Positions 31,789-39,760 of a stretch of 46,173 nucleotides of DNA are shown here, piece by piece (the stretch's first letter is position 1; each line of letters opens with the position of its first letter). The DNA lies in NCBI GenBank assembly GCA_033721915.1, contig JAWWAC010000020.1:1-46173 (forward strand), in the 5' to 3' direction. This DNA is from REBR01 sp033721915. Its GTDB lineage: Bacteria > Pseudomonadota > Gammaproteobacteria > Pseudomonadales > Oleiphilaceae. The position numbers were made by a program, and so were the translations under genes. The notes beneath the pieces are model-generated. The model searched no databases, had not been told where the DNA came from, and was given only the letters and a program-made list of their open reading frames with translations.

Positions 31789-32972
31789 CCCCAGGCCGCC
31801 TGGAGAATGGCGCGCACGTCCTTGAGACGGGCTTCCTTGGGGTTGAACATGATGGAGCCGTCATCCAGCGTGGCCTTGGCGATGCGCTCCAGCTGATCTT
31901 TCTCCACCTTGCCGGTCTCCTGCAGCGTGCGGGGCAGCTTGCAGCGGTGGTAGAGATCGTCACGCATCTTGCGGATGGTGGCAATGGACTCTTCCGCACG
32001 CTGTGCCCTGGGGGTGATGGCGTAGATCTCGGGGCCGGCCAGATGCAGCAGCAGCTCGCTCAGCGGCTCGCGGATGCTCTCCAGGTTGTATTCCAGCACG
32101 TAGGGCAGGAACAGGCTCATGCACAGACCGTGGGGCAGGTGGCAGATGGCGCCCAGTGAGTGGCCCAGTGCGTGGACCAGACCCACCATGGAGTTGGAGA
32201 AGGCAATGCCGGCCATGGTGGAGGCCTGTGCCAGTTCCAGACGACGGTCTGAATCCTTGGGGTTGTCCATCACCGCCAGCAGGTTGCTGCTGATCTTCTT
32301 GATGGCCGCCGAGGCGTAGGCATCGCTGATGGGGTTCTTGGCGATGCAGGTGAAGGCCTCCACCGAGTGGGTCATGGCGTCCATGCCCGTGGCGGCTGTC
32401 ACGTGGGGTGGCAGCGTCAGGGTCATGCGCGGGTCCAGTATGGCCACGTTGGGCAGCATGAAACCGGAGGAGAAGGGCAGCTTCACCTCACGCTTGGTGT
32501 CGGAAATCACCGCCACGTTGGTCACCTCGGAGCCGGTGCCCGCGGTGGTGGGGATGACAAAGAACGGCTTGAGGGGGCGCTTGAGCACACCGGCGCCGGA
32601 GTACTTGCTGATGTCGTCGCCACCCTCGGAGACCAGGATGTTCACCGCCTTGGCCGTATCAATGGGAGAGCCGCCGCCAATGGCGATGATGCTGTCGCAT
32701 TTCTCCTTGCGGTAGAGCTTGGCAATGGCCGCCACCACCTGGGTGGAGGAATCCGGCGGTACATCGTCATAGATGCTGGCGATCTCCACGCTGCTCTCGT
32801 CGCAGGCGGCAATCACCGGGTCCAGCAGGCCATTGGTGCGCACACCCTGGTCAGTAATGATCAGTGGCCGTGAGCAGTTGTGTGAGGACAGCTCGAAGGG
32901 CAGGTGCTCCAGGGCGGCCTTGCCGGCCAGCACTTTGACCGGGCAGAAGAATTCGTAATATTGATTGCTCAT
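31785..32972 (-). CDS. Iron-containing (group III) alcohol dehydrogenase
   Basis: An NAD(P)-dependent metal alcohol dehydrogenase of the Fe-ADH family. The 395-residue product has the dinucleotide motif GGGSPIDTAK (99-108). Metal ligands are D198 and H202 in GMDAMTHSVEAF, H267 in HALGHSLGA and H281 in HLPHG, so the metal site is complete. GAGGT lies before the ATG. The start overlaps the stop of the SCP2-like gene by four bases, so the pair is co-translated. Its stop codon overlaps that of the convergent ATPase in the sequence TTAG. Substrate range is not predictable from sequence; the coupled lipid-binding-type protein hints at a hydrophobic alcohol or aldehyde. Confidence 0.93.
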   Translation of the reverse strand: MSNQYYEFFCPVKVLAGKAALEHLPFELSSHNCSRPLIITDQGVRTNGLLDPVIAACDESSVEIASIYDDVPPDSSTQVVAAIAKLYRKEKCDSIIAIGGGSPIDTAKAVNILVSEGGDDISKYSGAGVLKRPLKPFFVIPTTAGTGSEVTNVAVISDTKREVKLPFSSGFMLPNVAILDPRMTLTLPPHVTAATGMDAMTHSVEAFTCIAKNPISDAYASAAIKKISSNLLAVMDNPKDSDRRLELAQASTMAGIAFSNSMVGLVHALGHSLGAICHLPHGLCMSLFLPYVLEYNLESIREPLSELLLHLAGPEIYAITPRAQRAEESIATIRKMRDDLYHRCKLPRTLQETGKVEKDQLERIAKATLDDGSIMFNPKEARLKDVRAILQAAWG

Positions 32973-33517
32973 TGTGACCTCACCGTGTCCACGAAGTTGG
33001 TAGCGACTTTCAGGTAAACCCGTGCCGCGTGAATCAGTTTATGGGGCAGCTTCAGTGAGCTGGGGTATTCCTTGACCGCCCGCTCCGCCAGCAGCTTGGG
33101 CAGGATATAGGCTTCCAGGTGATTCAGTACCCGGGTCATGCGGATGGCAAAGCCCAGGTCCCCGTCCACCAGAAGGCGGTCATTGGCAAAGGCGATGGCG
33201 GTTTTTTCCTGGAAGGACAGGACCAGAAAGGCGTGGTGCAGATGCTTGAACTGAACGCTCAGATCCGGTTTGCGGGGGCCTTCGCTGCCGATGTAGGACA
33301 GCTCACCGCTTTTCTCCTTGCGCATCACCAGTGCCGGGCCACTGGGCATGATTTTCATTTCAAACAGAAAACCCTCGGGCAGCACACTGATTTCGCTCTG
33401 AACCTCATCATCGAATTCGCTGATGGCTTCCATGGCGCGACCCACCACTTCCATCATCAGCTGGACATACAGGCGTTTAGCCTGGCTGGCCATGGGTCTA
33501 AGACGGCTTTTTATCAT
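32969..33517 (-). CDS. SCP2-like (sterol-carrier-fold) protein
   Basis: The 182-residue product looks like a stand-alone SCP2-type lipid-binding domain. A helical N-terminus (RLYVQLMMEVVGRAMEAI) leads to alternating strands (EISVLPEGFLFEMKIMPSGPALVMRK in two parts). Then come PDLSVQFKHLHHAFLVLSFQ, AFANDRLLVDGDLGFAIRMTR and a final helix. The GDLGFAIR turn and the strand 'DLSVQFK' are what I would expect from the SCP2 fold; the assignment is by pattern, not search. The ATG at 33517 lacks a clear ribosome site, and a GTG at 33556 would add 13 residues. It is the first gene of an operon with the alcohol dehydrogenase, preceded by a promoter with an internal inverted repeat. Confidence 0.68.
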   Translation of the reverse strand: MIKSRLRPMASQAKRLYVQLMMEVVGRAMEAISEFDDEVQSEISVLPEGFLFEMKIMPSGPALVMRKEKSGELSYIGSEGPRKPDLSVQFKHLHHAFLVLSFQEKTAIAFANDRLLVDGDLGFAIRMTRVLNHLEAYILPKLLAERAVKEYPSSLKLPHKLIHAARVYLKVATNFVDTVRSQ

Positions 33518-33699
33518 GGGTTGATATCCCTTGTTTGGCGACCGACAACTGCGCACCCGACTGACACACAGTGAGTCAAAGAAAAATGGCGACCTATGTG
33601 ACGCTCAGCCCGCTGGAAAGGAACCGGGGGGCGAACACTGGCAACGGCCATCATACCTGATCTGGTTATGGCAGGCAGTAGCCCAGACATTGGCACTGA

Positions 33700-33727
33700 T
33701 TTTTAGAGTTTTTGCTCTAAAAGTCAA
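33700..33727 (-). promoter_or_regulatory. Promoter of the SCP2/ADH operon with an operator-like inverted repeat in its spacer
   Basis: On the minus strand TTGACT (33722-33727) and TAAAAA (33700-33705) are separated by 16 bases. A perfect inverted repeat, TTTTAGAG (33701-33708) / CTCTAAAA (33715-33722) with a 6-base spacer, spans almost exactly the interval between the two hexamers. This geometry is typical of a repressor or MerR-type activator site. The predicted start gives a leader of about 175 bases. Confidence 0.55.
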
Positions 33728-33798
33728 GGGGCGCATCCCGCTTCAAAATACCGCCGACAACGGCTAATCTGCTCTATTTCTCACGTAAGGAGCTTCCC

Positions 33799-34701
33799 TT
33801 GGGTTTCACCCTGGATTCAGGCGTTGTATTGGAAAACTGGACCCATACCACCCGTGCCGGACACCGGGTCAGTGGTTACCTCAGCCCTCCCAGCGGCAAG
33901 CCGGTGCTGCATTTTATCCACGGTAACGGTTATTGCGGGCTGGTGTATCAGCCACTGCTGAGCCGCCTCAGCGAGCACTACGATCTTTTTATCAGCGATA
34001 TACAGGGCCATGGCAACAGCGAAACCGGTGACGGCTTTGTGGGCTGGAACGAGACCGCCGAGCTGTGCCGTGAGGTCTGGCTGCATTTCCGCCCCCGCTG
34101 GGGCGCTGTGCCCGTGATCGGCGCCGGACACAGCTTTGGCGCCATCATGACCTCGCTGATGCTGCACCGTCAGCCGGATCTGTTTGACCGGGCCATTCTG
34201 CTGGACCCGGTGCTTTTCAGCCCCAATATGCTCCGTGTCATGTGGCTGGCCACCCGTCTCGGCCTCTGGCACCGCAACGCCATGGCCACCCGCACCCGGC
34301 GCAAGCGCCGCCAGTGGCCGGACCGTGACAGCGCCCGTGAAGCCTTTCGCGAGCGTGGCATGTTCCGAGGCTGGGATAAAAGGGCCCTTGAGGCCTACGT
34401 CACCCATGGCCTGAAAGCACAGAGGGATGCCGTCACCCTGAAGTGCCCGCCGGAGCTTGAGGCGCAGATTTTCTCCACCTTCCCGCGGCGACTGTGGCGC
34501 TCCATCAAGGCGGTGACCACACCCATCCATGTGCTCTATGGGGACAGCAGCTACCCCTTCGTGCGCACCTGTGTCCCTCGCTGGGCGTCACTCAACCCGG
34601 CCGTGACCGCAGAAAGCCTGCCCGGCGGGCACTGCTTCATGCAGCAGGACCCGGACCGGGCCGCAGAGGTTATTCTGGCCCGGCTGAAGAGTAACGCTTA
34701 G
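33799..34701 (+). CDS. Alpha/beta hydrolase
   Basis: A predicted serine hydrolase. The 300-residue product has an oxyanion-hole HGNG (41-44), SDIQGHGNSE, and the nucleophile elbow GAGHSFGA with serine 112. A later aspartate lies in LYGDSSYPF and a histidine in LPGGHCF, so the triad is complete. No signal peptide is seen. The start is TTG at 33799, chosen because AAGGAG lies seven bases upstream and no ATG fits. It diverges from the SCP2/ADH operon across the 281-base gap that carries the inverted repeat, so the two units could share regulation. Substrate unknown; the family includes lipases and C-C bond hydrolases. Confidence 0.87.
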   Translation: MGFTLDSGVVLENWTHTTRAGHRVSGYLSPPSGKPVLHFIHGNGYCGLVYQPLLSRLSEHYDLFISDIQGHGNSETGDGFVGWNETAELCREVWLHFRPRWGAVPVIGAGHSFGAIMTSLMLHRQPDLFDRAILLDPVLFSPNMLRVMWLATRLGLWHRNAMATRTRRKRRQWPDRDSAREAFRERGMFRGWDKRALEAYVTHGLKAQRDAVTLKCPPELEAQIFSTFPRRLWRSIKAVTTPIHVLYGDSSYPFVRTCVPRWASLNPAVTAESLPGGHCFMQQDPDRAAEVILARLKSNA

Positions 34702-34785
34702 AGTCAATGCCAGTCTCAGGGAAAGATACCCTACATGGGCATCAATGCGACCAGACAGGGAAGAAGCCATCCGCACTGGCGTGTT

Positions 34786-36093
34786 TCAGTCACCCAGCTC
34801 CTGCAGCCGGCGCCTGGCGGCTTCCCCCACCTCGCCCTCGGCCTGTGCGGCCACCTGGTAGTACTCGCGGGCTTCGTCACGGCGGCCCTGGGCCTTGGCG
34901 GCATCCCCCAGACCCAGGTAAGCGATGCTGGTGGGGACGGACTCAATGGAGCGTTTGAAGTCCGCCTCCGCTTCGGGCCAGTTGTTCAGTGAGCGGTGCA
35001 CCAGCCCCCGGCCCAGTGTGTAGCTGAACATCTCCGGGTACAGGTTCACGGCCCTGTCGTAGTCGCTCAGGGCCGCTTTTGACTCTCCCTTCTGCTGGCG
35101 GATATCGCCCCGCAATGCCAGGAAGGCCGCCTCCTGAGGTACCTTCTCAATGGCCTGGTTGATGGTGGACAGGGCCTGGTCGCCCTGTTTTTCCCGGTGC
35201 TGTTTCAGTGCCGTTTCATAGAGATCGTAGGCAGGTTGCTTCTCCCGGATACCGGCGATCATCCGCTGGTATTTTTCCTCGCCGACGCGGCCGTCCCGGC
35301 CCAGTTCGGCGGCGAGTTGTTCATTGGCTTCCACCCGTTCACGGGAAGGGGGGTGGGTCTGGAACAGGCTGGTGACGAAGTTGTCTTCACGGCCCTCCGA
35401 GAGGCGCAGGAAAATCCGCTGAAGTTCCGCCGCCTGCTGGGGGTTGTAACCGGCCTCGGCCATGTAGCGGGTACCGTACTGGTCCGACTCCAGCTCGTGT
35501 TCACGGCTGTAGCGGGCCAGTGCCATCTGTGCGCCTATGGCGGCTCCGCCCACGATCAGTGGTGCATAGGGGTTGTCCCTTGCCGCCAGCACCGCCCCCA
35601 CACCGGCCAGACCGATATTCACCAGCATGCCTTTCTGCATGCGTTGTGCGCTGTGGCGGGCGGCGGCGTGGACCACCTCGTGGCCCATCACGGCGGCCAG
35701 CTGGGCCTCGTTTTCCATCTCCAGCAGCAGCCCCCGGTTGATGGCCATCTTGCCGCCGGGCAATGCCCAGGCATTGGGCACATTGCTGTTGATGATCACA
35801 ACCTCATAGGGAAGGTCCGGGCGGTCGCTCTGTTTTGCCACCTTCATGGTGACCGACGTTACATAGTCGCTCAGGTCGGGTTCCAGGTAGTAGCGCCCGC
35901 CCTGTGATTGTACGGTGGGGGTATAATTTTTCTGTCCCAGCTGGATTTCTTCCGATTCGGAAATCAGGCTCAGTTCGCGCTCGCCGGTCACCGGGTTCAC
36001 ACTGCAGGCGTTGACCATCAGCAACAGCGACAGCAGGACCGCGAGCCTTTCCATGGTGGAACTTTTCAAAGCCTGTAAGGGAGTCAGTAACAT
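34786..36093 (-). CDS. M48 family metalloprotease lipoprotein with TPR repeats (BepA-like)
   Basis: A zinc protease of the envelope, similar in layout to BepA/YfgC, which handles outer-membrane protein assembly intermediates. The 435-residue product has a lipoprotein signal ending at Cys30 (LLLMVNAC). The HEVVH zinc motif is at 138-142, with the third ligand glutamate in EHELESDQYGTRYM. The C-terminal ~170 residues are TPR-like helices (QALSTINQAIEKV, AALSDYDRAVNLYPEM, EAEADFKRSIESVP). The ATG at 36093 is chosen since AAGGAA precedes it; the ATG at 36054 has none. Unlike E. coli BepA it should be lipid-anchored. It converges on the hydrolase at 33799-34701. Confidence 0.88.
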   Translation of the reverse strand: MLLTPLQALKSSTMERLAVLLSLLLMVNACSVNPVTGERELSLISESEEIQLGQKNYTPTVQSQGGRYYLEPDLSDYVTSVTMKVAKQSDRPDLPYEVVIINSNVPNAWALPGGKMAINRGLLLEMENEAQLAAVMGHEVVHAAARHSAQRMQKGMLVNIGLAGVGAVLAARDNPYAPLIVGGAAIGAQMALARYSREHELESDQYGTRYMAEAGYNPQQAAELQRIFLRLSEGREDNFVTSLFQTHPPSRERVEANEQLAAELGRDGRVGEEKYQRMIAGIREKQPAYDLYETALKQHREKQGDQALSTINQAIEKVPQEAAFLALRGDIRQQKGESKAALSDYDRAVNLYPEMFSYTLGRGLVHRSLNNWPEAEADFKRSIESVPTSIAYLGLGDAAKAQGRRDEAREYYQVAAQAEGEVGEAARRRLQELGD

Positions 36094-36173
36094 GGTGCGG
36101 TTTCCTTGTTGAGCGGCCTGATCTGTGCATCCCGGGCTCTCTGGCGGGGCCCCGGGCATTTCGTTATGATGCG

Positions 36174-36193
36174 CGCCAACGCGCCCGTTGGCG
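36174..36193. other. Hairpin in the M48/thioesterase divergent gap
   Basis: A perfect 8-bp stem CGCCAACG / CGTTGGCG with a 4-base loop lies about 80 bases before the M48 start and 140 before the thioesterase. No T-run is adjacent. Its role is unknown; it could be an operator or an RNA leader element. Confidence 0.4.
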
Positions 36194-36332
36194 AATGGGT
36201 TTCTGCCCGTCAGTATAAACAAGGCAGTGTGGTCTGACTGCCCCCTGCAATGGAGACAGGGCACAAAAAAGCCCGTTACTGTCTGGTGCTGATTTACAAT
36301 GGGGATCTACGCAGCCCAAGGAGAACAAGCCC

Positions 36333-36821
36333 ATGAGCGGAATTCAGGAGTCACCGGATCTGCTGGCCCGGGTCAACCGGTTTGTCGGCACGCTCCGGCA
36401 TTGCCAGCATCTGGGCATACGCCCCGTGTCGGCCAGGGAGAATGAGCTGGTGATGGAGCTGCCTTATTCCCGGCGGATTGTGGGCAACCCGGAAACCGGT
36501 GTGATACACGGCGGCGCCATCACCACCCTGATGGACACCACCTCGGGCACGGTGGTGCTGTGCGCGCTGCCGGAATTCGAACTGTGCCCGACACTGGACC
36601 TGCGGGTGGATTACATGCGCGCCGCCGAGCCGGGCCAGCCGGTGCATGCCAGGGCCGTGGCCTATCGGGTAACCAGCAACATCCTCTTTACCCGCTGTGA
36701 GGCCTACCAGGAGTCCCCCCGGCAAACCGTGGCCCACTGTGTAGCCACGTTCATGCGCATTGGCAGTGAGGCCACCCCCAAGGCCTACCGCCAGCTGATT
36801 ACGGGAGAGGAAGGCGAATGA
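36333..36821 (+). CDS. PaaI-type hotdog thioesterase (first of a pair)
   Basis: A hotdog-fold acyl-CoA thioesterase of the PaaI/HGG family. The 162-residue product has the core motif GVIHGGAITTLMDTTSG with the conserved His-Gly-Gly and, nine residues after the His, the catalytic aspartate. Strand LDLRVDYMRAAEPGQPVHA follows. AAGGAGA stands before the ATG. Its stop overlaps the next start (ATGA), so it is co-translated with a second hotdog protein. It is probably a cytoplasmic homotetramer by family, or it could pair with the neighbour. Substrate unknown. Confidence 0.9.
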   Translation: MSGIQESPDLLARVNRFVGTLRHCQHLGIRPVSARENELVMELPYSRRIVGNPETGVIHGGAITTLMDTTSGTVVLCALPEFELCPTLDLRVDYMRAAEPGQPVHARAVAYRVTSNILFTRCEAYQESPRQTVAHCVATFMRIGSEATPKAYRQLITGEEGE

Positions 36822-37249
36822 ACCTCAGTGAGAAGATGCTGGCCGCCCGTGACACCGGGCACTACGCCGAGCTGCTGCGGGAGATACCCTATGCCGCCAC
36901 ACTGGGCATGAGCTGCGAGATTTTTGGCCGTGAGGTGGTGTTCCGCCTGCCCCGCAACGAGGACAACCTGGGCAATCCCATACTGCCGGCCATTCACGGC
37001 GGTGTGATTGGTGGCTTCATGGAGATGTCCGCCTCCTTTTTCCTGATGATGACCCAGGACAAACCCCGCTTCCCCCGCATCGTGGACTTTTCACTGGACT
37101 ACCTGCGTGCCGGCCTGGACCGGGAGACCTACGCCGAGTGCCTTCTCACACGCCAGGGCAACCGGGTGGCCAATGTCACCGTCTCCGCCTGGCAGAAGTC
37201 CCGCCAGACACCCATTGCCACGGCCAGGGCGCACTTCATTATCCAGTAG
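36818..37249 (+). CDS. PaaI-type hotdog thioesterase (second of a pair)
   Basis: A 143-residue hotdog protein in four-base overlap with the preceding one. The core motif is AIHGGVIGGFMEMSASF: His60-Gly-Gly is kept, but the position of the catalytic aspartate is glutamate (E69), as in the 4-hydroxybenzoyl-CoA thioesterase type II group. VDFSLDYLRAGLDRETYAE follows, as usual. The pair is clearly diverged rather than a recent duplication. A 12-bp perfect hairpin begins eight bases after the stop. Confidence 0.88.
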   Translation: MNLSEKMLAARDTGHYAELLREIPYAATLGMSCEIFGREVVFRLPRNEDNLGNPILPAIHGGVIGGFMEMSASFFLMMTQDKPRFPRIVDFSLDYLRAGLDRETYAECLLTRQGNRVANVTVSAWQKSRQTPIATARAHFIIQ

Positions 37250-37256
37250 CGCACAG

Positions 37257-37296
37257 GCCCGGGGCATTGTCCTGCTCTGAGACGAATGCCCCGGGC
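37257..37296 (+). terminator. Long perfect hairpin between the thioesterase pair and htpG
   Basis: Arms GCCCGGGGCATT (37257-37268) and AATGCCCCGGGC (37285-37296) pair perfectly over 12 bp around a 16-base loop. There is no T-run; the sigma-32 -35 box begins five bases later. It probably ends or stabilises the thioesterase transcript and insulates the htpG promoter. Confidence 0.5.
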
Positions 37297-37300
37297 AGGC

Positions 37301-37328
37301 CTTGAATTCCGCGTCGCCGTCCCCAAAT
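37301..37328 (+). promoter_or_regulatory. Sigma-32 (heat-shock) promoter of htpG
   Basis: CTTGAA (37301-37306), a 14-base spacer, then CCCCAAAT (37321-37328). This matches the sigma-32 consensus CTTGAA-N13-15-CCCCATnT closely and lies about 105 bases before the htpG ATG. E. coli htpG is a classical sigma-32 gene. Confidence 0.85.
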
Positions 37329-37433
37329 CCTCTATCAGGTCATAGTGGCCCCCCGACAGGGCCGTGACGCCTGTATTCACTCATGCCTGTCCAACACCAG
37401 TCCAGTCCAACACAACAAGGAGTAGGTCGCGCC

Positions 37434-39344
37434 ATGACGGTCGACACGCAGAAAGAAACCCTCGGCTTCCAGGCCGAGGTGAAACAACTACTGAACCTGA
37501 TGATCCACTCCCTGTACTCCAACAAGGAAATTTTCCTTCGGGAGCTGATCTCCAACGCCTCCGACGCGGAGGACAAATTGCGCTTCCAGTCCCTCTCCAG
37601 CCCGGAGCTGCTGGAAGAGGATCCGGAACTGGCCATCCACCTGGATTACGACAGCGAGGCGGGCACCGTGACGGTGCGGGATAACGGTATCGGCATGAGC
37701 CGCCAGGAGGTGATCGACAACCTGGGCACCATCGCCCGCTCCGGCACCTCGGACTTCCTCAACCAGCTCAGCGGCGACCAGAAGAAAGACGCCAAGCTGA
37801 TCGGCCAGTTCGGTGTGGGTTTCTACTCCTCCTTCATCGTCGCCGACCGGGTACGGGTGGAAACCCGCAAAGCGGGAGCACCGGCCTCGGAAGGGGTGCG
37901 CTGGGAGTCCGCCGGTGATGGTGAATTCACCATCGAGAAAGCGGAAGGCGCCCCCCGGGGGACCCGCATCACCCTGTTTCTCAAGGACGACGCCCAGGAG
38001 TTTGCCGACGGCACCCGTCTGCGCCATCTGGTGAAGAAGTACTCCGACCATATCTCCTTCCCGGTGAAGATGCCCAAGGAACCCAGTGGCGAGGAAGAGG
38101 AGAAGCAAAAGAAGGAAGATCTCGGCGAGGAGACCGTCAACGAGGCCACGGCCCTGTGGACACTGCCCCGCACCGAGATCAAGGACGAGGAATACAGGAA
38201 TTTCTACAAGCATCTTTCCCACGATTTCGAGGATCCGCTCACCTGGTCCCATAATCGGGTGGAAGGCAGCCTGGACTACACCAGCCTGTTGTACATTCCC
38301 GGCCGGGCGCCCTTCGACCTGTACAACCGGGAGGCGCCCCGTGGGCTGAAGCTCTATGTGCAGCGGGTCTTTATCATGGACGACGCGGAGCAGTTCCTGC
38401 CCCTGTACCTGCGTTTCGTCAAGGGGGTGATCGACAGCAACGACCTGTCACTGAACGTCTCCCGTGAGATCCTGCAGAACGACAAGACCGTGGAGAGCAT
38501 CAAGACGGCCCTGACCAAGCGTGTGCTGGATATGCTCAAGAAGCTGGCCAACAACGAGCCGGAGAAATACCAGCAGTTCTGGAACGAGTTTGGGCAGGTG
38601 CTCAAGGAGGGGCCGGCGGAGGACTTCGGCAACCGTGAGCGCATCGCCAAGCTGTTGCGCTTCGCCTCCACCCACAGCGGTGAGCCGGCCCAGACTGTCT
38701 CACTGGACGATTACCTGGGCCGCATGAAGGAAGGCCAGGACAAGATCTACTTCCTCACCGCCGACAGCCACACCGCGGCACTGAGCAGCCCCCATCTGGA
38801 GATCTTCCGCAAGAAGGGCATCGAAGTGCTGATCCTCACGGACCGCATCGACGAGTGGATGATGGGCTACCTGAGCGACTACGAGGGCAAGCATCTGCAG
38901 GATGTGGCCCGTGGCGCACTGGACCTGGGGGATGTGGAAACGGAAGAGGACAAGAAAGAGCAGGAAGAGGCCACACAGAGCCACAAGGCGCTGCTGGACC
39001 GCATCAAGGAAGCCCTCAAGGACAGGGTCAAGGAAGTGAAGGTGACCAAGCGCCTCACCGACTCACCGGCCTGCCTGGTGGTGGGTGACTACGATATGGG
39101 CGCCCAGATGCGCAAGATCATGGAAGCCGCCGGCCAGCCGGTGCCGGACAGCAAGCCCATCTTCGAGGTGAATGTGGATCATCCGCTGGTGCAGCGCCTC
39201 GAAAAAGAAGACAACGAGAGCCGCTTCACCGACCTCTCGGCGATTCTCTTCGACCAGGCCTCACTGGCCAGTGGCGAGCAACTCTCGGACCCGGGCAACT
39301 ACGTGTCCCGACTCAACCGGCTCCTCCTGGAACTGGCGGAGTAA
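37434..39344 (+). CDS. htpG: Chaperone HtpG (bacterial Hsp90)
   Basis: Homodimeric ATP-driven chaperone. The 636-residue product (E. coli 624) has the GHKL ATP site: catalytic E37 and N41 in LRELISNASDAEDKLR, DNGIGM near 84, and GQFGVGFYSSFIVAD. A middle domain (SLLYIPGRAPFDLYNRE, VKGVIDSNDLSLNVSREILQ) and the C-terminal dimerisation domain follow. The charged linker (EEEKQKKEDLGEE, ~residues 219-231) is short, as in bacteria. The ATG at 37434 has AGTAGGT and AAGGAG upstream; the ATG at 37383 would add 17 unrelated residues. Heat-shock control is supported by the sigma-32 promoter just upstream. Confidence 0.98.
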   Translation: MTVDTQKETLGFQAEVKQLLNLMIHSLYSNKEIFLRELISNASDAEDKLRFQSLSSPELLEEDPELAIHLDYDSEAGTVTVRDNGIGMSRQEVIDNLGTIARSGTSDFLNQLSGDQKKDAKLIGQFGVGFYSSFIVADRVRVETRKAGAPASEGVRWESAGDGEFTIEKAEGAPRGTRITLFLKDDAQEFADGTRLRHLVKKYSDHISFPVKMPKEPSGEEEEKQKKEDLGEETVNEATALWTLPRTEIKDEEYRNFYKHLSHDFEDPLTWSHNRVEGSLDYTSLLYIPGRAPFDLYNREAPRGLKLYVQRVFIMDDAEQFLPLYLRFVKGVIDSNDLSLNVSREILQNDKTVESIKTALTKRVLDMLKKLANNEPEKYQQFWNEFGQVLKEGPAEDFGNRERIAKLLRFASTHSGEPAQTVSLDDYLGRMKEGQDKIYFLTADSHTAALSSPHLEIFRKKGIEVLILTDRIDEWMMGYLSDYEGKHLQDVARGALDLGDVETEEDKKEQEEATQSHKALLDRIKEALKDRVKEVKVTKRLTDSPACLVVGDYDMGAQMRKIMEAAGQPVPDSKPIFEVNVDHPLVQRLEKEDNESRFTDLSAILFDQASLASGEQLSDPGNYVSRLNRLLLELAE

Positions 39345-39359
39345 TCGCCTTTGACGCAC

Positions 39360-39388
39360 AATCCCCGGTATCGACCGGGGATTTTTTT
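39360..39388 (+). terminator. Intrinsic terminator of htpG
   Basis: A perfect 9-bp stem ATCCCCGGT / ACCGGGGAT with a 4-base loop, then seven T. Confidence 0.94.
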
Positions 39389-39424
39389 GTCTGCCGGAAA
39401 ATCCGCACAGCACAGGGGAGGGGC

Positions 39425-39655
39425 ATGTCAGCCGACAGCATTGTGGTGGACATCCATATCGGCCGCCAGGAGTGGCTGGAGATCTATTACGACGGTGCGG
39501 GCCGCAACCTGCGGGTCCGTGCCCGTGACGGCCGCAGCGTGGTCTTCCCCGCCCGCATTCTGCACCCCTGGATCACCCACGACGGCGTCAAAGGCACCTT
39601 CATGATCCTCTTCGACCGCCACGGCAAATTCCACTCCGCCAGCAAACTGGCCTGA
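39425..39655 (+). CDS. DUF2835 family protein
   Basis: A 76-residue soluble protein matching the DUF2835 family found in marine and pseudomonad gammaproteobacteria. It is compact and strand-rich (VVDIHIGRQEWLEIYYDGAG, LRVRARDGRSVVFPARIL). The characteristic end reads HDGVKGTFMILFDRHGKFHSASKL. AGGGG lies before the ATG. No function is established for the family. It stands alone between htpG and the Rpn-like gene. Confidence 0.85.
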   Translation: MSADSIVVDIHIGRQEWLEIYYDGAGRNLRVRARDGRSVVFPARILHPWITHDGVKGTFMILFDRHGKFHSASKLA

Positions 39656-39760
39656 GTCCGCAGCCCGCCACGGCTTTCTGTCTGAACTGTGAACCCTGCA
39701 GTGGGCAACGTTCCCGATGCTCTTCATTGTGTGTCTTTCTTCTGACACCGGAGGGGACTT

